A stretch of DNA of 64,000 nucleotides from Edolisoma coerulescens (lineage: Eukaryota; Chordata; Aves; Passeriformes; Campephagidae). Positions 33,101 to 48,100 of the stretch are shown here, piece by piece. Position 1 is the stretch's first letter. Each line of letters starts with the position of its first letter. The translations under genes were made by a program, and so were the position numbers. The notes below the pieces were generated by a model. The model did not search any database, was not told the DNA's origin, and saw only the letters and a list, made by a program, of their open reading frames with translations. The stretch covers positions 1,409,766 to 1,473,765 of the forward strand of contig VWZW01001014.1 of NCBI GenBank assembly GCA_013397115.1. The letters run 5' to 3'.

Positions 33101-36100
33101 TTTGCATTGCATTTTTCAGAAAGGCTCCAGATTAAATGAAAAAAAAATTTTAAAAGCAAGACAAAATTTACCATAGTAAAAGAATTAGAGGGAAGACAGT
33201 AATGATCAGTTTCAGCTGAACTCCAAATGTCCTACACCATTTCACTTTAGGTTATAACGACAGCCCCAAATTCTATCTTCAAGCATTCTTGGCACAAGCA
33301 ACTTAATATATGAGACCAATGGCAAGTATTTACTAACCTTTCTACATTGACTGGCTTGTCAAATTTAAAGAGAATATAATCTCCAGCAACTGGTGTGACA
33401 GCCCAGAAAAAATCTTCCCCTACGTAGGTTTTTTCTAGCGTATGCCCCTGGTAGACTTTTAAAGATGTCGAAACCTCTGCAGGTGGATTCACGTGGATTT
33501 TATGCAGTAATGGTTTCAGGAAGTCTTTATCCTAATTGAAAGACAGACAAACATGATGCTGGTCAGAAAACCTTGTTTATTATGTTCTTTTCCCAAGTGG
33601 TTACACTTAAAACAGACATTGGCATAAAATGGAAAATGAATGCATTACTCATTTTAGGTGCACCAGATCTTGTACTGATCAGTAAGATGGACATGCCATT
33701 AAAGTAAAAAAAATCAATAAAAAATATCCCCTAGAAGAAATCCATGTAAATAAGCTTGACTAGCACTTCTTCTACTTTATAGTAACCAGTCTGTATCAGA
33801 TTTAATTCCAGCTGGAGCAAGGTACATCATGCTTGAAAATGCAAGACAACAAGAAAAGGCCTGTTTTCTTCATTGCCACAATGTTTTTCATTTAATCAGC
33901 CTGCTCTGTAAAGGAAGGGAAATATTGTCTACTAACTGTGAGTTTCTGGATCTTCCCTGCTAGAGAAGAGTGGAGGCCAACATGCTGGAAAAGAGAAGGC
34001 CTGAAGCGTATCCGTAGGTTAGATTTCTGTCGATCACAATGTTTCTGAAATAGTGGGGGGAAAAGGTATGGGTGGGATAAAAAACAAAAACAAAACAACA
34101 CATTAGTAAAAACCAACACAAGGGAAGAACCTAGGCCTATTTATCCAGTTTTTCTTGTTTTCATTCCAGAAATCTACCAAGATTGCTGTGCAAATGTAAT
34201 ACTGTTCAGGGTTCTTGCACAGAATCCATTTATTCAGTCTTTCAGCAAGGGTGTTAGTTGAGAAATGAAGGACCAAAATCTGAAGTTTATTCCCCCATTT
34301 GGAACCTTCTCCAAGACTGCTATCCAAGCAGTGACATTCTGCAGACCTCACCAGTGATTACATGTATAAGTTTGTTTTAGGACTGTTACACATAGAATCT
34401 AACTAGAATTTTGCTTTTCATTCTTACTGCACCCATCTCCAAAATCTGAAGCAGTAACAGTTATGATGCACCTGAGAACTGTCTCTCTAAAGTTCTTTTT
34501 GAGATAAAAATCTTGGCAGGAAGAAAGACTCTTCCAGAACACGCAGTAACCATAACGTACACTATGCTGGCTTTCAGTTCACAAAAATCAACTCATTCAT
34601 CATTGTGAAAACATTTTAGAAGCTTTATAATAAAAACAAACTTACAGCATCTTTCTCAGGGTTACACACTTTCACCCAGAGGATATGGTCCAGAAGCCAA
34701 TCAATAGGTTTCTCCTTATAAAACATAAATATGAACTCTACAATAAGAGTGATATCTGGAGACTGGAACATTTTACCTGTGGGTGACATTAAGAATAACT
34801 GGAGTTAACTTTAGATTAGAGATAACATTTGTCTTTTGAAATCAATGACATAGCAGATGATACATTTGTGCCAAGACAAGAAATGTTAGCAATCAACAAC
34901 TTGAAATTTCAATGTTATAAGAAGCTCCATACTTTTCAACTAAATAAAACAACTACTCAAACAAGAATTTGTTGTCACATATCTTGGTGCTATCAAAATA
35001 TTCAGTGTATATTCAATGTATCACTACACAGTCTTCTTAAGAATAGAAATTATCAGTTTGAAAAAACAGAGAAAGAAGAGTTATGGATTGGCATCTATTA
35101 GTGCCCATGTCATGTGTAAGCTCAAGCACCTGAGACGAGGAGCTCTTGCAAGTGTTATCTGCCCAGTCACACAATTTCAGCTTCTCAGTTACAAAAAGCA
35201 GAGATGGAACACCTACCACTAACTTCAGATCCTTCTGGGCAGGAAATCTAAGGGAAAGAAGGAAGCTACCAGAACATATCCAGAGACAATGCAACTCAAA
35301 AAGAGACATCCCGCAGCGACCAGAGTTTTTTTCTGCAGTGCACAGGCCATCAGCAGAACTTCTGTGTGACACTGTGCAAATGGATTCTTGGGAATCCTGC
35401 AGACTGTGAGGCTTAAAGGAGGCCGTTGCAAAAGAAGGAAACTTACTGTTGATGAAGAAAGTCTGTTTAATATCAACACGAACAATCACCTACATGGCTG
35501 TGGAATACACAACTGCCAGTTGAGGTGTCTGAAGAGAAAGGTGGCCAATACATCGGGCTATTGTGTCAAACTGAATGCAGCACTTGAAAAAGGTGCCTTG
35601 TATGAAGACACTGCTACCAGGAGCAACACAACTGGGAGTGGGGCAGTCCAAGGCTGAAGACTGACAGGTGCAGGGACTGCACTGAAGCACTGGAACAGGC
35701 TGCTGAGGGGAATGCTTAAAGCACCATCCCTGGAGGTATTTAAAAGACCAGTGTAGATGTGGCACTTGGGGACATGGTTTAGTGGTAGATTTGGCAGTGC
35801 TGAGTTAGTAGTTTGACTCGATGATCTTTGAGGTCTTTTCCAACCAAAATGATTCTATGACTACATGCCAGCTAAAATCCCAAAGGCAGTTGCAGATTTC
35901 AAGGCAGATTCAGAAAACACCAGATTTGCAGATGAAGCCTGAAGTCTTTATGCTAGGTTACAATGGAGAAGGAAAGGAAGAAAGACATTATGTAACAATG
36001 AATCTCTCAGGAAGACACCGGCTGAAGTGATGCAGTCCTGCAGATGTTGCTGAGATGTGGGCAGTGCTGGACTAAACAGGGATGGGTTCTTTGGGCATGT

Positions 36101-39100
36101 GTGCATCAATGGATCAGAGTCCAACAGAAGCTCTTCTCCAATGCAAGTCTTCTGTCTGTCCACATTTTGGAGTCCTGTACAACACACTAACACACAGCAC
36201 TCAGGCACAGGAAATGTTTTGGGGGTTTTTTCCCACTTGTGAAGAGGCCTTCATAGGCTTTCTAAATAGCAAGTTCCACAAGTAGTAGATGTTCTAATAT
36301 TTTCTCCTACACTTAGGAAAACTAGCTGGAGTAGATGTTAAGAGGAGATCACCTTAAGAGCCTTGCCCTTTTCAGAAAGCAGGTCTGATGCAATCTCTTT
36401 TCTTTATGACTTGTGTGAAATTGGATAAGAACAAAGCCAGTGAAAGAATACTCAATGCAAATTCTGAGATGAATTTGGAGGTGTCTGAGTGAGACTACAT
36501 CATTATGCCATGCAACAAATATGGAAGAAGCATCTCACTAAAGTACCAATTATTTCACCTGTTAGAATGATGCTAGTACTCATTATAGTAGACCATTTAC
36601 ACACTGAGGTGGAAAAGTAAATGTGATAAAACATTAACTGATTTGACATTGCTATATCAAAGTTGTCCCTTACAGAAACTTTTCACCCAGTGCTTTATAA
36701 AGCAAAAACACTGTCATCACTTTTAAGCAGCTGTTGCAATGAGGTCCTCAAATAGGTATCTCCCCATGAAAATACTCTGTAAGTAAAATTTGAAACTCCC
36801 ACTACTCAAGGGACAACTCCTACTAAGCTAGGGACAACTTCAAAGCTTTATTCTTAACAAACATAAGATGTTATGATTTTTATTAGAACATTGTTAGTAT
36901 TTACACACTATATGGCCACATTGTGTAACATTACTTGTGGAAGTAAATATTTAAAAATGGGTAGGAAACAATCATATGATTAGTTAAATGTTGTGTAAAA
37001 TAGTCATGCAGAATAACAGCTTTCAGTTTGTCACACTTCCAACTAAACAGACCCCAATTTTCATGGTGATTCATCTCTGCCTACTGCTTTCAATGGCATG
37101 GGGCAGGAAAAGAGAAAAATACGGTAAGCCCTAATAAACACCAGCTAAAAATGGGACTAATCCAATGTTTCTGGGATTTTTATGGGACTGAAACCATCAT
37201 TCATAGGTGACACTTGCTGAGGCAGTCTATCAGTCACATCTGTTGCCATAGGAAGTGCACCTTTCCATGTGGTGTCAGAGAGGCACAATACGATGAGAGT
37301 CAGAAGACAGAAATATCCCCACAATATTGCTCTAATCTCAATGCAAGCAGACTGAAGAGACAGTTTATCCTCTTCCAGGATCTATACACAGCCATGATGC
37401 TCTAGAATCCTTTTCCTCTTCTACCCAAGGACAGAGCAGGAGAATCACACTGGCATTTTTTCCTTTGACTAGCTCATCTTCTGAAGAACACAAGGTTATC
37501 ATCTTTACTTGTCCCCACTCACAGACCATGTCACTTAGAACTTGGCACAAAGGTACAGGATCCTACAATTAAGTAAGCTGAGAACAAGACTGAAGGTAAG
37601 AGTAAGAATTTACTGTTATCCCTAATTTAAGTTATCCTAATTTTATCTAAAATAGAAATAGGATATCAACGAATTATTTATTTCCCCATGGCAGACTTGT
37701 CTAGGCCCAGAGGCAGTTTCCTCTAGGCTGGTACTCTACTGTCCACCATGCAGTCAACCACCCCAGACCTGGGGAATAATCTAATTTCCATGGTGATCTC
37801 ACAGGGAACACCAAGGAAAAACAAACAAGCAAACAAACAAAACCACCAACCACAAACAAACCAGCCAGGCCACCCTGATACATCCAACTGCAGCTAGTCA
37901 GAATAAGCAAGGTAAGCTGGCTGTACCCACACTGGCATCTTTAGACCCAAGTGGCCTCTCTGCATTACACTGCCCAGCACCACGGAAGTGTTCAACAGTG
38001 GAGACAAAGTCTTCTCATGTTAATTCCTTACAAACACTGGAGCAAAGATGAACAGGAAACACCCTGATCCCAAGACAAGCCCTTGTGTTCCTTCAGTAAC
38101 CAAGGACAGACACCCACATATCACTTTCTGAAATGCTGTCATCACCTTCCACACACAGTTTGGCAGTTTGGCCCCAGCCCCTCGTCCCTCTGTATAACAT
38201 TGCCTCACTCATCTGTCATTTCTGCCTCAGGATACCATCAGCACAGCAGTTCTGCTATGGATCCATGTCCCCCTTTTTTCCATCAGAACAGTCTTCCTAC
38301 AGCAGCTCAAAACCAAAGCTCTGCGGGGAAGTCTCTGGTAAAACAGGTCTTCAAAGCTCTGGATCCCTGGCTGTCCACACCTTGTCCTTGTAATGGAAAC
38401 CAGCCCAGTACAACTCCTACTGCACAGATCCAACACCCAGCCCCTCTGAATCCAAATCAGCCAAGCCCTTGCCTAGTCTCTCCTAAGCAAGAGCAGCAGC
38501 AGCAGCCTGGTTTCCCCAGGGCACAGCCACAGCCCAAGAACAAGTGGCAGCATTTGCCAAGGTCCTTCTGTCTGCAGCTCCCATGCGGCAGCATATGAGG
38601 AAAGTGCTGTGAGCCACAGAACTGTTGAGATGCTGCCCAAATCCAGCCTACAGATTGCCTACTGGCCATCCCCACTATGCAGTCAAAAATCATCAAGCCA
38701 AAGAGACCTAAGCAAAAAACTGTAGTCAACACACACTGGCTCAAACTGAAAACTCTGTGAAAGAACTGAAGCGATGGCTCATCTTGCACCATTTTCATGC
38801 ACTTGGTACAATACATGGGAACAGACATAAATCCAGGACACTCTGCTAACAAAACTTCAGAGCTTTCAGATTCTGGGTGCATACAACCTACCATTGTGAA
38901 GAAACTTCAAAATCTGAAAGAATTAAGAGTCAAGAGGCAAAGCAAAATCTTGCTCCATAAAACCCCAGAGATACAAAATGTAGACCTTCTCCATATTATT
39001 TATCTATATTGATAAAATTGACAGTCAGCACTGAAAAAAGAAAACCACCTGTGGAACACTTTCTGCTATTTATTGTGCCCTGCTGAGACTTCTATTCATT

Positions 39101-42100
39101 TTTCAGTCCTTTTAAAGGCCATCCTTAGTGAATTATTCTGGCCCTCACAGTATTTTGCTGGCAAATACAAGGCACACACAAAATGAAACACTTTGTTTTC
39201 TAGTTCTCTGAACCGCAAATATCTAAATCATTCATTTTAATTCTTCCACATGAGCATCACTAATACTGTGTCTACACCAACAATAATTTTACACCTGCAA
39301 GCACATATTCTAGCTATAGTTGGTGTTTTCAATGCTTTCCCTGTTAATGATATGCAAATTACTGGCATTAAAACCAGAACCTCTTTGAAGTTATTTAAAG
39401 CTCAAATGTTTGACTTGATCTACTCTTTCCCAAACTTCAACTATGTGCACAGCTTGAGCAAAACTGCAATCAGATCAACTTAAAATAATCAGAACAACAG
39501 GCCTTAAAACATAAGGGCACAATAAGACACAGAGGAACTGTATAAGACAACCAAAAGGCCACTTAAGACCCCTCCATTAAATGTTTGTGACAGCTGGCAT
39601 TATAGCTACAGTGCAAGGATTGCAGTTCCCCTGGAAAACACTTCAGCTCGCAGGCAGTTATAAGAGAAATCATTATTCCTCATAAAAAGCTAGTAGGACT
39701 TTCCTACATTATGTCACAGGGCTTGCAGTGCAAACCAGAATCCAGAAGAGCAAAAGATACTTCTCCTTCCAGAGAGCTTCTTAAGGAAACAACATACATC
39801 TCACCCATTATTTATTAGATACTTGACAGCACTTAAGACTATGCTTTCAGTATTAAAAAAAAAACCAAAGGAAGCAACGTCTGTTCTGTAGCAGAGGTGA
39901 CAGAATTCTATAATCCTGCTGTCAGCCTAAATAGCTACATTTGCCACTTCCTCATGTAGCACTTGCATAAATTAGATTTTCAGTTCAGAAATACACTACA
40001 ACAAAAAATCCCACATTTTTACCTCGCAAACTTGCAAGCTAATCAAGGTTTCCAATAGCTAACAGTGAATCAGCCACACCTCTCTTTTTGAGAAATTATT
40101 TCTAAATCAGTAGCATCTAGACAATAGTTGCCCAGGGAAGCTGTGGATGCTCCACCCCTGGAAGTGTTCAAAGCCAGGCTGGATGGAGCTCTAGGCAAAC
40201 TGCTCTGGTGGAAGGTGTCCCTACCCTTGGCAGGGGAGTTGGAACTGGATGATCTTTAAGGTCCTTTCCGAACCAGGCCATTCTATGATTCTGTGAATTG
40301 AGTGCTCTAGATTCTCTCCTGGACATCTACACATGAAACTCATCCCCAGTCACAAACTCCTGTTGCTCTTCCCAAAGCTATCTGCATTACCAAATTACCA
40401 CACTATCAGTCTGCATCAAGATCCATAAAGGGATAGCAGAGATGAGGCAAATCTACATTACTTGCATAAAATTTCCATGCAATATATGGTTATAGCACAC
40501 CACTGTGTCTCAGAGCCAAAAGTTTTAGTTGCTTTCATGAATACTAATTTTTCTCTCAAAACTTAAAAACAGAATAAGTAGCTAAACTGGGAGAAGAAAA
40601 AAAATCTAATTTAATTTTCTAGGTAGAAAAGCAACATTAAGATGTGTAGCCATAGCTAAATGAATCTGAAATTCTACTGATATCTTCTAGTTAGAATGAG
40701 GCAAACAAATATGATACAAGGAACAAAGAACAGAGATGTAAGCTGAAGGAGCTAACAACTAAATTTAACTACAGCTACTTTCGGAGCCCACACTGACCCG
40801 AAGTATACAGACAGTATAGAAAAACAAGATATTTTTAAACAGCTGTGCTTTTGATTAAGCCAAGTCTCAGTATTAAGAACTATCCACCTACCCCACCAGG
40901 CTTAAACTGTGTGCCCTCTATAACAACACAGAGAACACAAAGTGGGGGGTGAAATACACAAATACTAAAATACACAAAGAAGCAAGTTAAGTGACCTGAA
41001 ATACAACTGCACGGGGTAGACAGTGTTTGTCCTAAAGTGTAAGTTGGTTTTATGCACATTTGACATGTCATTCTTACAAAGTGCCAATCTCTGAGCAGAC
41101 TCTACTACTAAATCAGGCAAATGTAGAATTAATGTAAATTCTATAGCCCCAGAAATTTCATACAGAATTTACACTTAAAGTGCAATTAGACTGGAGCTAA
41201 AACTCAAATTGTGAGCTTAGTCTGGGTTAGTGTTTAACTGTTCAACAGTAGAAACAAAGTCTTATCAGATGCTGTATTCAACCAGTCCCTGTTAACACAG
41301 AATGTTGTGAGGGGTTCCCCAGCCAAAGAGACAAGTTTACTTAGGGCAAGATGTCAGTAAGCTACTTAAATTCTTATTTTTCCATGATAGGCAGCACAAT
41401 TTCCTATTTCCCCCCCCCTCTGAGGCCACAGAACCAATCCCATAATTATTTCAGCAACAGTGTATCTCTGACGGTAGCCCAAAGCAGTTACGTTATGGCC
41501 AGGTGCATAAGGAGACTTCACTCAGCCCATCTCCTTTTCTCCTCCCCATTGTTTCTGTAGGTTAAACTGGCAGACACGTCTACAAAGTACCATTCTGTAC
41601 CCTAACATAGCATGTATGGGGGGTAATTACCGTTTTCCTTTCTACTCGAGGAACCTCTGAGACCCCGAAAGTCAGGGGACTATTGTACACCTGATGCTGA
41701 GCTGGAAACAGGATAGCACTTACTCAAGTAGTGCCAACATTCTCATTTCTCAGTACGACCATTATGGGTCACTGAGCTAAAAATGAAGCCATTCTCTGGC
41801 AAGTAGATCCAAAGGAAAGAGAACAACAAGGATTTCCAAGAGAATGACAGCATTCAGGGCTGCACTTCTATCCATTACACATAGGATTTTCTTTCTGTTC
41901 TGAACTCAACTTACAGCCTTCATATTGCAATCATTTGTGTTGACCACAAGAATCTCCAAAGTCTGCCCCAGCTTTTGATTTTTCCTTGCGTATCTCCAGC
42001 TTGTCGTTTTTAAAAAGATCATGACACATCACTGCAGTAATGAAATAACCTTTTGATTTGTAAAATCCCTTCAAAACTTCTCTTTCATCGCTTTTCTGTT

Positions 42101-45100
42101 AAGTCTAGTATCTCTCAATAAAAATATATTAGTGTAAGAGCAAAGAACTGTAATTTCCACAGCACCCTGGCAGTCAATCCACAACAACCCGAGATCCGGC
42201 ATTAACTCCTCTCACTGTTGCTCACTGCAAATGACAGACTCTGGCTGCATCTAAGAAGGAGCAGATTGTCGTAACTTCTCCTTCATGAAGTAGAAAGATG
42301 GAGATAGAACAGGCTTTGCAACAAACTGATGCCTGCTAATTCTTAGGAATTTTGGCACAAACACCAATTAAGTTATTTTAGGTGGAGTTAATTTTCATGG
42401 TTTTTCTTTGCTTCAGTCAGCTGTGTTTTAATTTCATTTTCATTTTAACAGCAGCTAAATTAAAATAAGTCATGCCTTGCAGTTTGATTGTTAGTATTTT
42501 TATAAATTAACTTTTGGTTATAAAAATGCCCTCTTTTCCAACAGTTTGAGTTTGCCTCAGTCATACAAAATTATATGAAACAAATGAGGGGCAAAAGCAA
42601 CACCCATGAGCTAAACCTAAAAAGGGTTCCTAAAAAAGGCAATGAATTTCTACTTCTTGGTCTATTTCCAGTATGAAGAAGATAGCTTTGAAGTCAGATC
42701 ACTATTAATTCACAGTCTGAGGATGAATGTGTTCTTTCAAACTGCAGAAGTGAACATTTTCTTACCAATGAAACCCAGCTGAGAAAATTCTAGAATCATC
42801 CAATCTTCAGAAGCGAGCTGAAGCGCAAAATTTTTTATTGTGCTGAAATAATTCTGCTTGACAACAATGTCATCTTCAAGCTAGAGGAAGGTAGAAGTGA
42901 TATCAACATAAATAAAAAACAAAAAGCACTAGCAAAGCAATAGAAAAAAGTACAGCTAGGAAATACTGACTTATAATATATTGCTAACACATAGCCATAT
43001 ATTTCAAATGCTAGCACTGATATAAAACATAGATGCCATAGCCTGGAAAAACTGTTGTAGGAATCAGTCTGTCTGTTTGTGGAAAACTATTACAGAGCTC
43101 TTCTGTAGTATGAATCCACAAACATATCTCAACTTCTTACTTTAGAACATTGCTTTTCCAGCTTCTTTCTTCAGAGGAAAATCATCCATGAAATAATGTT
43201 AGTCTAGGTGACATCCTCAGAACAAGTAGAATATCTGCATTATTTGTGCACACACATGACTGTTTACTCACAAATGTAAGAGCACTGAAAGAGTTTCTCC
43301 TCTGAGACAACAGGCTAAGAGATACAATGTCTGGAGAGGGGGGATTCATTTCTCCTGTCCAACAAAAGCATAGGTGCGTAGTCCATAACCACCTAGTCCA
43401 GGCAGCAGAACTGCCAACATGGGGTGCTACAATCCTTGTAATTCATAGTAAGTGCAGGCCATTGCTGCATTAAGGATCCTGCTCCTCCTGTCCCTTCTCA
43501 CAGTGCATTCATGCCCTCCCCCTTGTGCTGGCACCAATATTTGTGCAGCTTCCCAGTATCAAGCCAGACTGTCACATGTTATTGGCTCTGCAGCTTCCCA
43601 GAGAGCTGAGACTCCAACAGCTCTCAGAGAGTCAGCATAGCTTTGTGAAAACTAGATGAGATGTGTGGGACTTTACACCCCAAGGACACAGGCACAAAAT
43701 CTAAATAAAGATCATTAGTGCAGTTACTAAATCTGCAGTACCTGTAGGTAAGACTTCTACTTCAAAGCAGAAACACATGATAGGAACAATTCTGAGTTAA
43801 ACTAAAGAATATCTGCTTAACTCTGTAGTTGGAAATCTCTTTAAAAAAAAAAAGAAAAAATCCCATGTCTATACACAGCAGTCATATTAAAGTGACACTG
43901 CACTTTCAAAAGAAAATAGATTTTAGCTTCATTTCCACTCAAAACTACGCTGGCATTTTTTTTGCCTAGGCAGCTCAACAATAATTAATTTGCGGGACAA
44001 GGAAAAAACAGTAGTTAAGCTGCTTGGATTCCTTCACTTTTTTTGCTAAGCATCTTAAGATACGTGACATAAGACAAATTACTTTCTACTTCAGAGACAG
44101 TGAGACAGTGTCCTGCTCAAATTACCTCCCCATATACCATAACCACCATACTTAATGCCCCCTTTAAATTATGGGATCAAGTTATCTCTGTTCTGTGTAA
44201 GTCCTCCTCATGTGTCCAACAACATAATTTCTGGAGACTCATTTGAAAACTTGTCTCAAAATAAAGAAGAGAAATTTACCTGAATGTAATAAACCCCCTT
44301 TTTCTGGGCATACATCATAAGAAAACAATAATCCAAGTTTTGTTTTGTTCTCCATCTGAAATGAAATTGAAAGCTTAAGGTTTATGAAAAAAGGTTATTT
44401 CAATACATGCTGGCAATATAAAGTAAATTTCATGATGAAGAATGACGCATATTAGTGAAATGTTAGGACAGCTGCTTTTGGTACTGTTCCCTCAGGAAAT
44501 CCACTGTCTGAAAAAAAAAAAGGAACAAAGCTTTCACCTTATGTTTAATACAGATACCAAACTGGTTTAATTTGAACCTGACTTTGTGACAACTACCTGG
44601 CATTTCATTAAAAACACATGTGCATTTAAAATGCTAATTCAACAAGAACTAGTGGGTTGTACGCTGTATTTCACGAAGAAAAACAGTAAACAAAAGAGGC
44701 CACATACAGGAATAAAAGCATATCAAATCTCAGTTCTCCTCCCAAAATTTAACTCTAAATGGATTCAACCAAGCATAGGCTCTGATCATGCACAGACCAG
44801 CACGTAGCTAGGAATGAGATGGATTCACAAAGCACTTTTAGTATCCCCACACTTTCAAGAATTACAGTAAGAAAACATTTCAAGAATTCACAGCCCACTT
44901 GCCGTTTTATAAACAACGGAAGTGTGGGTGTGGGAGGAGATGGGAAAAGATCTGGGGGATAAACCTACCTCACTCTCTCTTTTGAGTCTCCAAAAGTTTC
45001 TTTCAAGTTTGTCAAGTCAGGATAATAAGCTGCAGGAGGGGCTATCACTTCCACCAAGCCGGAATTGATCTCTGTAGAAAACCTGTCAATAGAAACATCC

Positions 45101-48100
45101 TGAAGTCACATGAGAGATTCTGAGTTCTGTAGACTTCCTGCTTGCTTGCTGTTGGAACAGTTTATTGTGTCTGGCTATGAGGACTTGTTCAAATGAGGCA
45201 TGTAAAAGAATAGTAGTATAGAAAAAAGAATTGTTTTCCTTAGCATATCCTTCAGAGCAGTATCGCCTCTTGCCAATCAGAATCAAACTACATTCTAAAC
45301 ATGTTTTTGCCTTTTTCTCAGACCCTAGTGATTTTTTCCTACAGTTCTCTTTGAACATACAGAATACAAGGCCCTAACACAGATGTCACAAATTTCTGTA
45401 CATGTTTAAACAATCCCATCTGTTTATATTGCACCAAATAATTTAATCCCACTTACTGTTTTACAGTTTAACTGACTGAATCACTGCCTCTTAATTTGTC
45501 ATCTCTTACTTTTTTGTTCAAAAGTCCAAAGCCCCAGGAAACAAAAAGGTATGATCTCTTATTTCCAGAATATTTTTTAATTGCTTACTACAACCTGATT
45601 TAGTTTATCATCAATAAAAAAAGAAATCCCCAATTAAAACTACAACTTACTCTCTTTCCAGGCTTGCAACAACACTGTTAACATAATCAAGATCAGTCTG
45701 CAAAAAAAGAAACAAACAGAAAAAATTAATAGACAGTTCTGGACTCACATGTCAAAAGAACGAAGTAAAATAAACACTGCAGGTGGCTGTCCTTGAAAAT
45801 CACTTTCTTTGCGTAAGATATTGGAGCAATACAAGAACACATCACACATGTAACTATGTCTTATCTCTAAAATGATGATATTTTTGTAAGCAGAGGGGAA
45901 TAGTTATCTCATATCTGCACTTAACAGAAAATTGTTAAAACACACAATCACTGTTTGTGTAGGAAGAACTTCATAGTATTATTATACAATAATAATAATA
46001 TATAAGAAAATATTACTAAAGAAAGCTTTCTTGAAAACAGTGCATTGAACACACACACACACACTCTCTCTTCTTTCAAAAGTACATCTCCTAAACTTTG
46101 CATTTAAAGCAAATCCCCTAACCACAGACAGCAGTGAACCTGCTGCCTTTCTGACTTGGGTTGCTTTTTTGCATCAGAGACTAAACTTGAGGGACTACCA
46201 GTCCTACCAATCACTCAGTTCTCATAGATGCAACAATTCTAAAAATTACTTGCTGGTGAAAATACAAATAGTGACATTCTGGAAAAGTCTAGATCACCTA
46301 AATTGCCAGCACTGGACAATTATTCGACCTGGCTTATTATTCGACATGCATTCCAAGAAAAGAGAGTTTGTGAACTCATAAATGTGACTGAAAACCCTGG
46401 TCTTTGTTATAATCTAATGATTTGACATACTGTCTACATTTTTGAAAAGAATAGTCTATAAATCACCCCAGATTCTGGCTCATGAGGATTCTGGAGAAAG
46501 AATTGTCTATGAAATGCCGGAAACAAAGGAACAGTTCATATTTTTTCTGATGAATTTGTAACTCAGGATACCATTAAAGGATTATACACAGAGAATAAAT
46601 CCCTCCCAAGCATTTCTATAGAACTGTTAATCTTGTTTGATAAAGGTGCTTATCCTTTGATCTTAAGAAATCACCATTTCTATTTTTTAAGACTTATTTT
46701 TATGAAATCAAACATAATGCCAGTGACGCACGCTTTTCAAAAAGGACAACAGCAGTGGATTTCTTCCAAAAGCAGGTTTTAAATACCACAAGGATATGTG
46801 AGTAGAAGGTATTTCTCATAATTTTGTCATGTGTATTTTCTTCCTAAGTGCTATGCCTAGTGCTGGGCAGAAGTTCTAGTAAGCTGGTAAGGTGTTCACA
46901 ATTTAAAACTCATCTCGCACTGAGTTCCACACAAGAAGACTCACAAGTCCATATGGACCGTGATATATCACTGTTTAAATACTTTTACGGATTGTTCATA
47001 CACATTTAATTAATAGAATGGAGTTAGACATAACTTTTTCTGTCTTGTGTAACAGTTGCAAATCACAGTAACCTAGTCACTACCTAAAAATAATTTTAGT
47101 ATATCCATCTTTAACTGAAGCATTTCTTTTCCTGTCTTTTAAAAACCCTTTAAACATCAAAAATACAGAAACTGCAGTTCAATCATCACGTGAAAAGACA
47201 GAAATTTGCATTTCAGTTGGCATGCCAAACTTCAATTACCCAGTCCAGCATTAAGAACTCCAACACATCCAATACAGTCCATACCGTCATTGCACAGAAA
47301 AATACAGGATTTATATATATCTCCATACACACACTCAGCAGAAACACAGCTAGTTTCTATTCAGTTTTCCAGAGATTAAAATAAATGCCAAACTTCATGC
47401 CAACTGGAATCATATATTTGATCACAAGTCTGTGCCTTAGTGCACATCTCCTTAGCGGGAACATAGTTTTGACCTATTTTCCAGACTACTATGAAGCCTT
47501 GCTACTGCTTCTTGTAAAACCTTACACTCTTATATAGAAAACATCACAATCAGAAAAAAAAGGTCAGGAATAAGAGGAGTTTTTCCCTACTTCCCACTAT
47601 TTGTTTGCATGCTTCACACGAAAGGCTGGCAGTTTCCCAGTCAGAGCTGCAATCACAATAGAATTACATTAAAAAGATGCAGCTTGTAGTCTTCCAACCT
47701 CATACTGTAGTCTTGGCTGCTGTCACAAAAAGTCAAGAAGGTCTGGTCTAGCTGCTATGAACATGAGATACAGCAAATACCACTGCTGCTTAGTAGGGAA
47801 CCTCTCCTTCTCAATCAGCAATCACTGCATCACTGCAGTGCAAAAGCAGATGACACTTTTAGAATGAATAAGAAGATGTAGATTAGAAGAGTTGATGCCA
47901 TTTTTCACATGATCAAATCCATTAAAACACTGGTATTCTGCCATCATTTTAAAATAAGCAGTTGTATTTATATCTACCAGCAGCATACGAGATTCAGAAC
48001 CAGGATTTCAACACAAAACCCTTCCCCTCAGGACAGCAGGTTGACTGTCCTCTTTCCACATCAGAGCTTCAAGAGACAATCAACTCCTCTCATTGCCTAG

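Larger units (their letters stand above)
21471..33337 (-). other. MGAT4A: MGAT4A intron 11 (11.9 kb)
   Basis: The largest intron in the window. It holds two CR1 fragments, a TA microsatellite, several A/C- or T/G-rich tracts and one candidate frame-breaking exon at 27372-27477. Otherwise it is AT-rich sequence without recognised features. Confidence 0.85.
34777..42765 (-). other. MGAT4A: MGAT4A intron 8 (8.0 kb)
   Basis: Contains two CR1 tails and two stretches with unusually many open frames (35037-35660 and 38083-38700). No gene is recognised. Confidence 0.8.
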
